NCBI RefSeq assembly: GCF_001421705.1
Contig: NZ_LMKO01000001.1
Location: 858,170-922,169 of the forward strand
Source of the DNA: Xylophilus sp. Leaf220
GTDB lineage: Bacteria > Pseudomonadota > Gammaproteobacteria > Burkholderiales > Burkholderiaceae_C
Length of the DNA stretch: 64,000 nt
Direction: 5' to 3'
Notes under the pieces: model-generated
Database searches by the model: none
What the model saw: only the letters and a program-made list of their open reading frames with translations
Told to the model about the DNA's origin: nothing
Shown: positions 1-8,518 of the stretch, piece by piece
Layout of the letters: each line of letters begins with the position of its first letter
Position numbering within the stretch: position 1 is the stretch's first letter
Position numbers and translations under genes: made by a program

Positions 1-1189
1 CCTCGGTCACGCCGCTGGCGGCCACCTTGGCCACTTCGGCCCGCAGACCGGCCTCGACCTGCGCCGCGGTGCGGCCCTGGGCCGGCACGCCGTAGAGCAT
101 GAAGGTCTTGGGGCCGCGGGCCACCAGCGCGTGGTAGGCGCCGACACTGTCGGCCACCCGGTTCGGGCCCTGCGTCAACGACCGGCCCAGCCGGGCACCG
201 GAGTATCCGTCGAGCACCGCAGACAGCATGGTCAGGGCCAGCGCGTCGTCGGCCGGCGGCGCATCGGCGGCCAGCGACTCCAGCCCGGGCACCTTGAAGG
301 CCATCGCCACATAGGCCTGCTCGGCCGGCGCCTTGAATTCGAAGCGGCGCAGTCCGGTCTGCTCCGGCTCGGCCTGCGGCTTGCGCGCGGGCACCGGGCG
401 GGCGGCGATCTGGCCGTAGGTGGCTTCGGCCAGGCGCCGCACCTCGGCCGGATCGACGTCGCCGGCCACCACCAGCACCGCGTTGGCCGGCACGTACCAC
501 TTCTGGTGGAACGCGCGGACGTCGTCGGCGGTGTAGGCCGCGATGTCGCTCATCCAGCCGATCACCGGCCGGCGATAGGGCGAGGCCAGGTAGATCTGCG
601 CGTTGAGCGCCTCGCCCATCCGGGCGCGGGGGTTGTCATCGGTGCGCATCCGGCGCTCCTCGGTGACGACCTGGCGCTCCTTGAGGAATTCGCCGTCGGC
701 CCACTGGTTGTTCGCGAAGCGGTCGGATTCGAGCTTCATGACGTCGGCCAGGCGGCCGGCGGGGATCTGCTGGTAGTAGCCTGTGTAGTCCCGGTTGGTG
801 AACGCGTTCTCGCGCCCGCCCAGGGCCGCCACCCGGCGCGAGAACTCGCCGGCGGGCACGGTGGCCGTGCCCTTGAACATCATGTGCTCCAGCATGTGGG
901 CCACGCCCGAGGTGCCGTCGACCTCGTCCATCGAGCCGACGCGCACCCAGACCATCTGCACCGCGGTGGGCGCGCGCCGGTCGGGCTTGACGATGACCGA
1001 CATGCCGTTGGACAGGGTGAACTGCTGCACCGTCTCGGCCCCCGCCGGCGCCGCGCCGCCCGGGGTGCCGGCCGCGGGGCCGGTGGGAGAGGTAGGGCCC
1101 GGAGTGGGAGTGGGATCGCCGGTCGGGGGTACCTGGGCACCCGCGCCGAACGCGGCCAGCAGGCCGAGAAGGGAAATAGCGCGTTTCAT
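1..1189 (-). CDS. M16 family zinc peptidase (insulinase-like), C-terminus outside window
   Basis: The frame opens at the ATG at 1189 with a hydrophobic, signal-like N-terminus (MKRAISLLGLLAAFGAGAQ), then a Pro/Gly/Thr-rich linker of about 30 residues, then the M16 domain. The zinc-site inverted motif HMLEH is seen around residues 97-101, followed by FKGT; a downstream VTEERR supplies the usual third zinc ligand. The frame stays open to base 1, so only about 396 residues are visible and the C-terminal half is cut off. The family consists of exported or periplasmic zinc proteases, often encoded as two adjacent M16 genes; a second copy could lie beyond the edge. The gene is divergent from ftsY, with 29 bases between start codons, the usual neighbourhood of this peptidase in Burkholderiales. 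Confidence 0.9.
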   Translation of the reverse strand, partial: MKRAISLLGLLAAFGAGAQVPPTGDPTPTPGPTSPTGPAAGTPGGAAPAGAETVQQFTLSNGMSVIVKPDRRAPTAVQMVWVRVGSMDEVDGTSGVAHMLEHMMFKGTATVPAGEFSRRVAALGGRENAFTNRDYTGYYQQIPAGRLADVMKLESDRFANNQWADGEFLKERQVVTEERRMRTDDNPRARMGEALNAQIYLASPYRRPVIGWMSDIAAYTADDVRAFHQKWYVPANAVLVVAGDVDPAEVRRLAEATYGQIAARPVPARKPQAEPEQTGLRRFEFKAPAEQAYVAMAFKVPGLESLAADAPPADDALALTMLSAVLDGYSGARLGRSLTQGPNRVADSVGAYHALVARGPKTFMLYGVPAQGRTAAQVEAGLRAEVAKVAASGVTE

Positions 1190-1206
1190 AGAATGGTGCG
1201 ATTCTA
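1189..1206. promoter_or_regulatory. Palindromic TAGAAT/ATTCTA spacer, possible paired -10 boxes
   Basis: The 29-base gap between the divergent M16 peptidase and ftsY holds TAGAAT, six bases, then ATTCTA. Each strand therefore reads a TAGAAT, close to the sigma-70 -10 consensus. No convincing -35 is visible on either side. A minus-strand start from here would leave a leader of only about 5 bases. This is an inference from symmetry only. Confidence 0.3.
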
Positions 1207-1218
1207 AGAACGGCCCCA

Positions 1219-2595
1219 ATGTTCAGTTTCTTCAAGAAAAAAGCACCGACCTCCGCCGACCCAGCGACGCCCGCTCCGCAGGAAGCCGCCCCACCGCCCC
1301 CACCCGCCGCCGTGCAGCCGCCGGCACCGGCGCCCGCACCGGCCGGTGTCACCGGGTCGGCCATGGCCTGGCTCAAGACCCAGTTCGGCGTGGCGCCACC
1401 GGTGGAACCCGGAGATGCGGCTCCCGCACCGGCGCCGTCGACCGACCAGACCCCACCGATTGGGTCGCCTGTTCCGCGCCCTGTTCTGCCCGGCGTTGCC
1501 GCGCCAGGCGCACCCTCGGCCCCCGCGTCCCCGCCGGCGCCTGCGGCAGTCGCATCGGCACCCGCCGCGTTCGCTCCGGCCGCCTCGCCTTCTACGGCCC
1601 GGCCGCAGCCGCCCTCGCCGGCCATCGCGCCGCTACCGCCTGCGTCGGCGTCTTCCAGCCTGCCCGTAGCGGCCCCGGGTGCGACCCCGGAAGCTACCCG
1701 TGCCGGCTGGCTGGACCGACTGAAGACCGGCCTGCGCAAGACCGGCGGCAGCATCACCACCGTCTTCACAGGCACCAGGATCGACGACGCGCTCTACGAG
1801 GAGCTGGAAGACGCCCTGCTGATGGCCGACACCGGCGTCAAGGCCACCCAGTTCCTGCTGGCCGACCTGAAGCGCCGGGTGAAGGACGCACGCGCCACCG
1901 AGCCCACGGCGGTGAAGGCGCTGCTGGCCGACGCCATCGCGGCGCTGCTCAAGCCGCTGGAGAAACCGCTGGTGATCGGCGAGCACACGCCCACGGTGAT
2001 CATGGTGGCCGGCGTCAACGGTGCGGGCAAGACCACTTCCATCGGCAAGCTGACCAAGCACCTGGCGCACGGGGGCGCCAGCGTGCTGCTGGCCGCCGCC
2101 GACACCTTCCGGGCCGCGGCCCGCGAGCAGCTCGGCGTGTGGGCCGACCGCAACCTGGTCGAGATCGTCGGCCAGCAGGGCGGCGACCCGTCGGCGGTGA
2201 GTTTCGATGCGGTCACCGCCGGCAAGGCCCGCGGCAAGGACGTGGTGCTGGTCGACACCGCCGGCCGGCTGCCGACGCAGCTGCACCTGATGGAAGAGCT
2301 GCGCAAGATCAAGCGGGTGGTGCAGAAGGCCGACGGCACCGCGCCGCACGAGGTGCTGCTGGTGATCGACGGCAACACCGGCCAGAACGCGCTGGCCCAG
2401 GTCCGCGCGTTCGACGACGTGCTGGGCCTCACCGGCCTGATCGTCACCAAGCTCGACGGCACCGCCAAGGGCGGCGTGCTGGCCGCGATCGCGCAGGAGC
2501 GGCCGATCCCGGTGTACTTCATCGGCGTGGGCGAGAAGCTGGAAGACCTGGAAACCTTCGACGCGCGGGAGTTCGCGCAGGCCTTGCTGGGCTGA
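1219..2595 (+). CDS. ftsY: Signal recognition particle receptor FtsY
   Basis: FtsY is the SRP receptor GTPase that docks ribosome-SRP complexes at the inner membrane. The 458-residue product starts MFSFFKKK, the short basic amphipathic start typical of FtsY. It is followed by a Pro/Ala-rich low-complexity region to about residue 150 (the variable acidic A domain elsewhere) and then the NG domain. The P-loop GVNGAGKTT lies near residues 265-273, DTAGRL near 348-353 and TKLDG near 410-414; the chain ends in the usual GVGEKLEDLETFDAREFAQALLG-like tail. The Ala/Pro-rich A region, in place of an acidic one, is common in GC-rich betaproteobacteria. It is divergent from the M16 peptidase and followed by rpoH, the classical ftsY-rpoH order but without ftsE/ftsX between them. 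Confidence 0.97.
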   Translation: MFSFFKKKAPTSADPATPAPQEAAPPPPPAAVQPPAPAPAPAGVTGSAMAWLKTQFGVAPPVEPGDAAPAPAPSTDQTPPIGSPVPRPVLPGVAAPGAPSAPASPPAPAAVASAPAAFAPAASPSTARPQPPSPAIAPLPPASASSSLPVAAPGATPEATRAGWLDRLKTGLRKTGGSITTVFTGTRIDDALYEELEDALLMADTGVKATQFLLADLKRRVKDARATEPTAVKALLADAIAALLKPLEKPLVIGEHTPTVIMVAGVNGAGKTTSIGKLTKHLAHGGASVLLAAADTFRAAAREQLGVWADRNLVEIVGQQGGDPSAVSFDAVTAGKARGKDVVLVDTAGRLPTQLHLMEELRKIKRVVQKADGTAPHEVLLVIDGNTGQNALAQVRAFDDVLGLTGLIVTKLDGTAKGGVLAAIAQERPIPVYFIGVGEKLEDLETFDAREFAQALLG

Positions 2596-2783
2596 GCGCC
2601 TGCGTGTCGCGCCCTCCGACAGCGGCAGCCTGAGGCTGTCCGACACGGGGTGCGCGGCACGGGTTCTAAGCTGTGTATCAGGTGTTGGCACTAGATTGAC
2701 CGGCGATGGCGCCCGATCACCCGGCAGAACGCCGCCGCTATCGACGCGATAGCGGGAATTACGGCTGATGCGGAACTTGTGCT

Positions 2784-2810
2784 TTAGCACTCTCTCCAAC
2801 CGAGTGCTAA
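2784..2810 (+). promoter_or_regulatory. CIRCE element (HrcA operator) upstream of rpoH
   Basis: TTAGCACTC, nine bases, GAGTGCTAA: a perfect match to the CIRCE consensus bound by the heat-shock repressor HrcA. It lies 30 bases before the rpoH start. TTAGCA at its left end and TAATAT at 2808-2813 form a plausible -35/-10 pair with 18-base spacing, so HrcA bound here would sit directly on the promoter. The match is seen directly; regulation by HrcA is inferred. Confidence 0.93.
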
Positions 2811-2840
2811 TATGAAAGTCAAGAGGAAAGGACTTCTGGT

Positions 2841-3779
2841 ATGAATCTTCAAACTGGAAACGCCACGGCGGTCGCGGCTGCGAACCCCTGGTCCCTGGTG
2901 CCCCCGCTGGGCAACCTGGATGCCTATATTTCGGCGATCAACCGCCTGCCCTTGCTCACGCCCGAGGAAGAGCAAACCTACGCCCGCAAGCTGCGCAACG
3001 ACAACGATCTGGATTCGGCCGGCCGGATGGTGCTGTCGCACCTGCGCCTGGTGGTGTCGATCTCGCGCCAGTACATCGGATACGGCTTGCCCCAGGGCGA
3101 CCTGATCCAGGAAGGCAACATCGGTCTGATGAAGGCGGTCAAGCGTTTCGACCCTGACCAGGGCGTGCGCCTGGTCAGCTACGCCATGCACTGGATCAAG
3201 GCCGAGATCCACGAGTACATCCTGAAGAACTGGCGCATGGTGAAGGTGGCGACCACCAAGTCGCAGCGCAAGCTGTTCTTCAACCTGCGGTCGATGAAAC
3301 AGTCCTTCAAGGCCAACGCCGGCCTGGAAGCCGACGTGGTCCCGCGCGACACGCTGAGCCCCGAGCAGGTGGACCAGGTCGCGGAGCGGCTGAACGTCAA
3401 GCGCGAAGACGTGATGGAGATGGAGACCCGCATGTCGGGCGGCGACGTGCTGCTCGACCCGTCTCCTTCGGACGACGGCGAGCAGGCTTTCGGCCCCATC
3501 GCCTACCTGGCCGACGGTGCCCACGAGCCGACCGCGATGCTGGAATCGCGCGACCGCGACGTGATGGCCACCGACGGCATCGCGACGGCGCTGGAGGCGC
3601 TGGACGACCGCAGCCGCCGCATCGTCGAGCAGCGCTGGCTGAACGTGAACGACGACGGATCGGGCGGCATGACACTGCACGAGCTGGCCGCCGAATACCA
3701 TGTCAGCGCCGAGCGGATCCGCCAGATCGAAACGGCCGCGATGAAGAAGATGCGCAAGACGCTGGCGGAATACGCCTGA
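2841..3779 (+). CDS. rpoH: RNA polymerase sigma-32 factor RpoH
   Basis: RpoH directs RNA polymerase to heat-shock promoters. The 312-residue product has sigma-70 family region 2 (DLIQEGNIGLMKAVKRFDP, about residues 89-107) and the RpoH-specific box with QRKLFFNLR near residues 140-150. A C-terminal region 4 carries the helix-turn-helix ELAAEYHVSAERIRQIE. The start ATG follows AAAGGA with suitable spacing. Upstream sits a perfect CIRCE operator, so transcription is probably repressed by HrcA and released on heat shock. Downstream is a strong intrinsic terminator, so the gene is probably monocistronic. Confidence 0.97.
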   Translation: MNLQTGNATAVAAANPWSLVPPLGNLDAYISAINRLPLLTPEEEQTYARKLRNDNDLDSAGRMVLSHLRLVVSISRQYIGYGLPQGDLIQEGNIGLMKAVKRFDPDQGVRLVSYAMHWIKAEIHEYILKNWRMVKVATTKSQRKLFFNLRSMKQSFKANAGLEADVVPRDTLSPEQVDQVAERLNVKREDVMEMETRMSGGDVLLDPSPSDDGEQAFGPIAYLADGAHEPTAMLESRDRDVMATDGIATALEALDDRSRRIVEQRWLNVNDDGSGGMTLHELAAEYHVSAERIRQIETAAMKKMRKTLAEYA

Positions 3780-3816
3780 CGTTACCGGCGCCGGCAACGG
3801 CGCCGGGCTCCGTGCG

Positions 3817-3844
3817 AAAGGGCTGTCCTGTGGACAGCCCTTTT
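3817..3844 (+). terminator. Intrinsic terminator of rpoH
   Basis: A 12-bp perfect stem AAAGGGCTGTCC / GGACAGCCCTTT with a 3-base loop, followed by T residues, starts 37 bases after the rpoH stop. The A-tract on the 5' side means it could also serve the convergent minus-strand sco gene. Confidence 0.9.
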
Positions 3845-3931
3845 GTCATCCAGGGTCCGTATGCGTGGCTGGCGGAATCCTGAATTTCCAAGCGTTTCGT
3901 AGCCGTGGCCGACGCAGGGCGCCGGCCTCCA

Positions 3932-3948
3932 GCTATCGAATTCATAGC
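3932..3948. repeat. 17-nt palindromic repeat, copy 1
   Basis: GCTAT-CGAATTC-ATAGC, preceded by GCGCCGGCCTCCA. One of six copies in the window of the form GCTAY-N7-ATAGC. It lies just downstream of the sco stop codon. Confidence 0.8.
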
Positions 3949-3955
3949 AAACCGG

Positions 3956-4561
3956 CTAGGCGCCCGAGAGCAGGAGTTTGATATCCGCCAGCAGGGCCGC
4001 ATTGCCCGCGCCGTAGCGGCTGTAGAGCCGCAGCCGGCCCTGCGGATCGAACAGGTAGGTGCCGGCGGAATGGTCCATCGAGTAGCTGCCGGGCGTCTTG
4101 CCTTCGACCTTCTTGTAGTAGACCTTGAAGTCCTTGGCGACCACCGGAAGCTGCTCCGGCGTGGGCCGCAGGCCGACGAAACTCGGGTCGAAGTTCTCCA
4201 TGTAGGCCGAGAGCAGTTCGGGCGTGTCGCGCTCCGGGTCGACCGAGATCAAGACCGCCTGCAGCATGTCGCCGTCGGCGCCCAGCTGGCGCTTCACCTC
4301 GGCCAGCTCGGCCAGGGTGGTCGGGCAGACGTCGGGGCACTGGGTGAAGCCGAAGAACACGGCGACGACCTTGCCCTTGAAGTCGGCCAGGGTGCGGGCC
4401 TTGCCGTGCTGGTCGGTCAGCGCGAAGTCGCGGGCGTAGTCGGCGCCGGTCACGTCCACTGCGTTGAAGGCGGCCTTCGGGGCAGGCTTCGAGCAGGCGG
4501 ACAGCCCGGCGACGAGGGTCGCGAGGACGGCGGCGTTCAGGGTGCGGCGGTCGAGAGGCAC
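3956..4561 (-). CDS. SCO1/SenC family copper chaperone for cytochrome c oxidase
   Basis: SCO proteins are membrane-anchored thioredoxin-fold copper chaperones that help assemble the CuA site of cytochrome oxidase subunit II. The chosen start is the GTG at 4561, because AGGAG lies six bases upstream and gives a 201-residue lipoprotein: a basic start, a hydrophobic stretch and lipobox LSAC with Cys23. The copper motif FTQCPDVCPT (CxxxC) and the distal His in SMDHSAGTYLFD are both present, so the metal site looks intact. It is the last gene of the minus-strand cox/heme A block, 8 bases after ctaB. Confidence 0.93.
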   Translation of the reverse strand: MPLDRRTLNAAVLATLVAGLSACSKPAPKAAFNAVDVTGADYARDFALTDQHGKARTLADFKGKVVAVFFGFTQCPDVCPTTLAELAEVKRQLGADGDMLQAVLISVDPERDTPELLSAYMENFDPSFVGLRPTPEQLPVVAKDFKVYYKKVEGKTPGSYSMDHSAGTYLFDPQGRLRLYSRYGAGNAALLADIKLLLSGA

Positions 4562-4569
4562 GGCGGCTC

Positions 4570-5466
4570 CTAGAGGACGTAGTGGTCCACCAGCAGCGCC
4601 GCGAACAGCAGGCTCAGGTGGATCAGCGAGAAACGGAAGGTGCGCCGCGCCAGCTCGTCGGAATAGGCGCGCCACAGTCGGAAGGCGTAGAGGCAGAATC
4701 CGGCGCCCAGCACCACCGCCGCCGCCAGGTAGATCCAGGAGCTCATGCCGTAGATGAAGGGCATCAGGCAACCGGCGAACAGGATCAGCGTGTAGAGCAG
4801 CACCTGCAGCCGGGTGAACTCGTTGCCGTGGGTGACCGGCAGCATCGGCAGGCCCGACTTGCGGTAGTCCTCCACCCGGTAGAGCGCCAACGCCCAGAAG
4901 TGCGGCGGGGTCCACAGGAAGATGATCAGGAACAGGATCAGCGCCTCGGGCCCGACGTCCCCGGTCATGGCCGACCAGCCGAGCACCGGCGGCATCGCGC
5001 CCGAGGCGCCGCCGATCACGATGTTCTGCGGCGTCAGCGGCTTCAGGATCACGGTATAGACCACCGCATAGCCGACGAAGGTGGCGAAGGTGAGCCACAT
5101 CGTTAGCGGGTTGACGTAGCGGTACAGCAGCAGCGAGCCGGCGACGCAGAGCACCGCCGAGAAACCCAGCGCCTGCCCGTCCGAGAGTTCGCCCCGCGCG
5201 GTGGCGCGCCAGGCGGTGCGGCGCATCTTGGCGTCGATACCCTTCTCGACCAGACAGTTGAACGCCGCGGCCGCGCCCGCCACCAGCCAGATGCCGGCGC
5301 AGGCCACCAGCGCCAGCCGCACCTCGGCCCAGGTCGGCAGGCCCGGCACGGCCAGCACCATGCCGATCAGGGCGCAGAACACGATCAGCTGCACCACCCG
5401 GGGCTTGGTCAGCGCATAGAACTGCTGGAAGCGCGAAGAAGGCAGGGCGGAGGAAGCGACGGTCAT
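4570..5466 (-). CDS. ctaB: Protoheme IX farnesyltransferase (heme O synthase)
   Basis: CtaB/CyoE is a UbiA-family integral membrane prenyltransferase that farnesylates heme b to heme o for the oxidase. The 298-residue protein starts [25 protein letters not shown], the usual N-terminus. It has the prenyl-diphosphate motif [15 protein letters not shown] near residues 70-85 and about eight to nine hydrophobic helices. The start codon overlaps the ctaA stop by four bases (ATGA), indicating translational coupling with the next enzyme of heme A synthesis. Confidence 0.96.
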   Translation of the reverse strand: MTVASSALPSSRFQQFYALTKPRVVQLIVFCALIGMVLAVPGLPTWAEVRLALVACAGIWLVAGAAAAFNCLVEKGIDAKMRRTAWRATARGELSDGQALGFSAVLCVAGSLLLYRYVNPLTMWLTFATFVGYAVVYTVILKPLTPQNIVIGGASGAMPPVLGWSAMTGDVGPEALILFLIIFLWTPPHFWALALYRVEDYRKSGLPMLPVTHGNEFTRLQVLLYTLILFAGCLMPFIYGMSSWIYLAAAVVLGAGFCLYAFRLWRAYSDELARRTFRFSLIHLSLLFAALLVDHYVL

Positions 5467-6662
5467 GCAGAGAATCCGGAAACGCCGGGATCGGCGGGGC
5501 GCGCACCGGCGCTGCCCGGAACAGGGGCGGTGGCGGGCCGGGCGGCACGGCTGTCGCACAGCGCCCAGGTAAGGGCCACGACCAGTGCGGCGGCACCGCC
5601 GGTGTGCGATACCGCGGCCACCAGCGGCCAGTCCAGCACCACATTGGAGAGGCCGGTCGCGAACTGCCACAGCGCCAGGCCGGCGAGCCAGCGGGCGGCC
5701 GTCGCCATGCCCGCGACACGCCACAGCCCCCAGGCCAGCAGGCCGAGCGCGACGAAGACGACATAGGCGAACAGGCGGTGGGCATAGTGGATCGCCGTCA
5801 ATGCGGCGAAGCTGATGTTGCTGCCGTCCTGCAGCAGCCCCAGCGGCCGCCAGAGCTGGAAGCCCTGGGCGAAGTCCATCGCCGGCCACCAGCTGTCCTG
5901 GCAGGTGGGGAACTGGGCGCAGGCCAGCACCGCGTAGTTGGTGCTGACCCAGCCGCCCAGCAGGATCTGCAGGGCCACCAGCCCCAGCACCACCGCTGTG
6001 CCGCCCCACAGTGCGGGCCGCAGCCGCACCACCGGCCGGCCGGCGGCCTGCACGTGGCGCACCGCCTGCACGCAGAGCAGCGCCAGCAGCACGATGCCGC
6101 CCGCCAGGTGGAGCACCACGATCGCGGGAAAAAGCTTCATCGTCACCGTGAGCGCACCGAAGGCGCCCTGCAGGCAGACCCAGAGCAGCGTGGCGGTCGG
6201 CCACCACGGATGCACCGCCAGGCCGCCCTGCCCTGCGCGCCGGGCCCGCCGTGCCAACCACCAGCTGGCGATGGTCGACACCAGGATCAGCCCGCCGACA
6301 CCGGTGGCCAGGTAGCGGTGGACCATCTCCACCCAGGCCTTGCCGTGGGTCACCGGGCCGGTGGGCATCGCGTCCTGGGCGGCGGCGATCTGGCTGCGGG
6401 CGCCGACCGGGCTCGCATGGCCGTAACAGCCGGGCCAGTCGGGGCAGCCCAGGCCCGAGTCGGTCAGCCGGGTGAAGGCGCCGAACAGCACCAGGTCGAA
6501 GGTCAGGAAGAGCGTGAGGACGGTGAGCGCCTGCAGCCGGCGCGCGCCGGAAGCATGGCGGTTGCGCAGCCACAGCCAGCCGAGCGGCACGCAGGCGATC
6601 AGCAGCCCGCCCAGCAGCAATTGCAGTGCGGGGGACAGGTCGTAGAGCGAGTGGTGGTCCAT
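5463..6662 (-). CDS. ctaA: Heme A synthase (COX15/CtaA family)
   Basis: CtaA oxidises the C8 methyl of heme o to give heme a. The 399-residue protein has eight hydrophobic segments. It shows the conserved [15 protein letters not shown] region near residue 88, a histidine in EMVHRYLA, and later [12 protein letters not shown], the His ligands of the heme sites. It overlaps ctaB by four bases and follows a thioredoxin-like membrane gene by 28 bases. At about 400 residues it matches the longer proteobacterial form. Confidence 0.95.
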   Translation of the reverse strand: MDHHSLYDLSPALQLLLGGLLIACVPLGWLWLRNRHASGARRLQALTVLTLFLTFDLVLFGAFTRLTDSGLGCPDWPGCYGHASPVGARSQIAAAQDAMPTGPVTHGKAWVEMVHRYLATGVGGLILVSTIASWWLARRARRAGQGGLAVHPWWPTATLLWVCLQGAFGALTVTMKLFPAIVVLHLAGGIVLLALLCVQAVRHVQAAGRPVVRLRPALWGGTAVVLGLVALQILLGGWVSTNYAVLACAQFPTCQDSWWPAMDFAQGFQLWRPLGLLQDGSNISFAALTAIHYAHRLFAYVVFVALGLLAWGLWRVAGMATAARWLAGLALWQFATGLSNVVLDWPLVAAVSHTGGAAALVVALTWALCDSRAARPATAPVPGSAGARPADPGVSGFSA

Positions 6663-6690
6663 GGCGGAAATCGTCGGGGCGCGGCGCGCC

Positions 6691-7344
6691 CTAGCGGCCC
6701 GGCTCGTCCCAGGAAGCGGCGGCGCGCAGCAGGCGCTCGATATCGCGCTTGGCCTTGGCGGCGCCAGCGGTATCCATCGCGGCCGGGAAGCGCATCATCC
6801 AGCGGCCCATCGGGTCGACCATGTAGAGGTGGTCGGTCAGCAACTGGCCGGCCGCCGGCGCCAGCCAGGCCGACAACGCGGCCTGCGGCAGCCGCAGCAC
6901 GGTCGCCTGCGCCTGGCCGACGTTCTGCGCCAGGGCCGGGGGCACCGGGGCGTCGTCGGACACCAGCCAGACCCAGTCGAGCCGGTCCTTCTCGCGGCCC
7001 AGGCTCTCCCGCAGTTGGCGCTGGAGGTACAGGTGCCGCTCGCACTGCGCGTCGCAGGCGCCGCCCGCCACGCTGACCAGCAGCCACTGGCCCTTGAGGG
7101 CGGCCAGGCTGCGGACGGTGCCGTCGAGCGCGGTGGCCGGCACGTCGGGCAGCGGCGGCTGTTGCGCGATCAGCTCTCCGTAGTTGCGACGGCCTTCGGG
7201 ACGGACGACGTAGTAGGTGAAGTACGAGGCGATCACCGGTGCCGCGCAGACCAGCATCACCGCCAGCATCTTCCAGCGGCCGTGCACCGTGCGCTGCTGC
7301 GCGCCGGCCTCGGCGGGCCGGGGCATGTCGTGGACCGTCAGCAC
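6691..7344 (-). CDS. Membrane-anchored SCO/thioredoxin-like protein of the cox cluster
   Basis: An approximately 217-residue protein with a basic segment (HGRWKML), one transmembrane helix (LAVMLVCAAPVIASYFTYYV) and a soluble, probably periplasmic domain. That domain resembles a degenerate SCO/peroxiredoxin fold: LKGQWLLVSVAGGACDAQCERHLYLQRQLRESLG. The CxxxC pair (CDAQC) is kept at the position of the SCO copper motif. This type of gene is usually found between SURF1 and ctaA in Burkholderiales and is annotated only as hypothetical or a cytochrome oxidase assembly factor. The GTG at 7344 is preferred because it lies just after the SURF1 stop; an in-frame ATG at 7425 would overlap SURF1 by 59 bases. 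Function is inferred from position. Confidence 0.78.
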   Translation of the reverse strand: MLTVHDMPRPAEAGAQQRTVHGRWKMLAVMLVCAAPVIASYFTYYVVRPEGRRNYGELIAQQPPLPDVPATALDGTVRSLAALKGQWLLVSVAGGACDAQCERHLYLQRQLRESLGREKDRLDWVWLVSDDAPVPPALAQNVGQAQATVLRLPQAALSAWLAPAAGQLLTDHLYMVDPMGRWMMRFPAAMDTAGAAKAKRDIERLLRAAASWDEPGR

Positions 7345-7366
7345 CAGGGGCTGGTCGCCGTCCGGC

Positions 7367-8206
7367 TCAGGAGCGGGTGCGCCGGCGCGGGGAAACGAAG
7401 CGTCGGACAAGTTGGTACCAGACATAAAGGGTTGCGATGAGGGCGGCCAGCCCGAACCATTGAAACGCGTAGCCGTAGTGTTTTTCGACACCGCTGGCGA
7501 TCTCGGGCCAGCGCCGTTGCAGACCCTCGCCAGGCGCGCCGGTCTGGAGCACCGACAGCGCCACGAGCGGCAGACCGGTCTCGTGCCGGTAGTCCGCAAG
7601 GTCCAGATTTTGCCGGATGCGGGAAGACCCCTGGCCGGGGTCGCCGCCCGCGAAGGAAAACAGCTTCGACGGCGCCTCGGCGATGCGCCCCTCGATCTCC
7701 ACCGGGCCGGTGGGCGTCTCCACCGGCGGCAGCTGGGTACGGTCCTGGAAGTTGCGCGGTACCCAGCCGCGTTGCACCAGCACCGCCACGCCCGGATCGA
7801 TCTGCAGCGGCGTCACGACGAAGAAGCCGGGCCGGCCGTCCATCTGGCGGTTGTCAAGGTAGACGGTGTGCTGCGGAAGCCAGGTGCCGCGCAGCGCGAT
7901 GCGGCGGTACACCAGCGCCTCGCGCGCGGCCGCGCCGGCCGTGTCGGCTGAAGGTGCCGGTGATGCAGCCGGCGGCACAGCAGCTGCCGCGGGCACGGTT
8001 CGCTCCGGCGGCGGCAGGGCCGCCAGGCTGCGCCCGTCGAGCAGCGGCTCGGCGCGCCGCTGGGCGATCGCGTCGTGGATCGCCTCCTTCTGCGCCGCGC
8101 GCGACAGCTGCCAGTTGCCGAGCGATACGGTGACGGCGACGCCCGCCACCGCCGCCACGGTGGCCAGCACGAAACGCCGGCCGAGGGGATGAAACGCGGC
8201 GCTCAC
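7367..8206 (-). CDS. SURF1 family cytochrome c oxidase assembly protein
   Basis: SURF1 proteins bind heme a and aid its insertion into subunit I. The 279-residue product has the typical hairpin: an N-terminal helix (FVLATVAAVAGVAVTVSLGNWQL, with the conserved GNWQLxRA), a periplasmic domain with YRRIALRGTW, YLDNRQMDGRPGFFVVTPL and VQRGWVPR, and a C-terminal helix preceded by HYGYAFQWF. The start is a GTG at 8206. A low-complexity Ala/Pro insert near residues 65-95 is not conserved in the family. It is divergent from the DUF2909 gene with 15 bases between. Confidence 0.94.
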   Translation of the reverse strand: MSAAFHPLGRRFVLATVAAVAGVAVTVSLGNWQLSRAAQKEAIHDAIAQRRAEPLLDGRSLAALPPPERTVPAAAAVPPAASPAPSADTAGAAAREALVYRRIALRGTWLPQHTVYLDNRQMDGRPGFFVVTPLQIDPGVAVLVQRGWVPRNFQDRTQLPPVETPTGPVEIEGRIAEAPSKLFSFAGGDPGQGSSRIRQNLDLADYRHETGLPLVALSVLQTGAPGEGLQRRWPEIASGVEKHYGYAFQWFGLAALIATLYVWYQLVRRFVSPRRRTRS

Positions 8207-8221
8207 CGGATAATGCGGGTC

Positions 8222-8443
8222 ATGAAAACCATCGTCCTGCTCGCGTTCATCGGCATCCTCGGCAGCCTGGGCACGGCGCTGTTCTTCATGATGCGCGACG
8301 GCCGCAACGGCAAGGCGAAGACGAGCAACATGGCCCGCGCACTGGCGCTGCGGGTGGGCCTGTCGATCCTGCTGTTCGTCTGCATCCTGGTGGCGTGGAA
8401 GCTGGGCTACGTGCGCCCCACCGGCCTGCCGGTGGCGCGCTGA
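8222..8443 (+). CDS. DUF2909 small twin-transmembrane protein
   Basis: A 73-residue protein with two hydrophobic helices (IVLLAFIGILGSLGTALFFMM and ALRVGLSILLFVCILVAWKLG) joined by a basic loop, matching the DUF2909 family that sits beside ctaE and SURF1 in many beta- and gammaproteobacteria. Its function is unknown; the location suggests a role in oxidase assembly. It is the only plus-strand gene inside the cox block and ends at a bidirectional terminator shared with ctaE. Confidence 0.85.
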   Translation: MKTIVLLAFIGILGSLGTALFFMMRDGRNGKAKTSNMARALALRVGLSILLFVCILVAWKLGYVRPTGLPVAR

Positions 8444-8467
8444 GCGGCACCCGGGCCGGGCAGATGC

Positions 8468-8493
8468 AAAAAGGCGCCTCGCGGCGCCTTTTT
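8468..8493. terminator. Bidirectional intrinsic terminator between DUF2909 and ctaE
   Basis: AAAAAGGCGCC / GGCGCCTTTTT with loop TCGC: an 11-bp symmetrical stem with A- and T-tracts on both sides, between two convergent genes. Confidence 0.88.
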
Positions 8494-8518
8494 GCTGCGT
8501 GCCGGCAAGACGGCCGGA

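Noticed and set aside
636-2633. Other long frames over the M16 and ftsY genes
   Set aside because: They overlap clearly recognised proteins and show only low-complexity Arg/Gly/Ala sequence.
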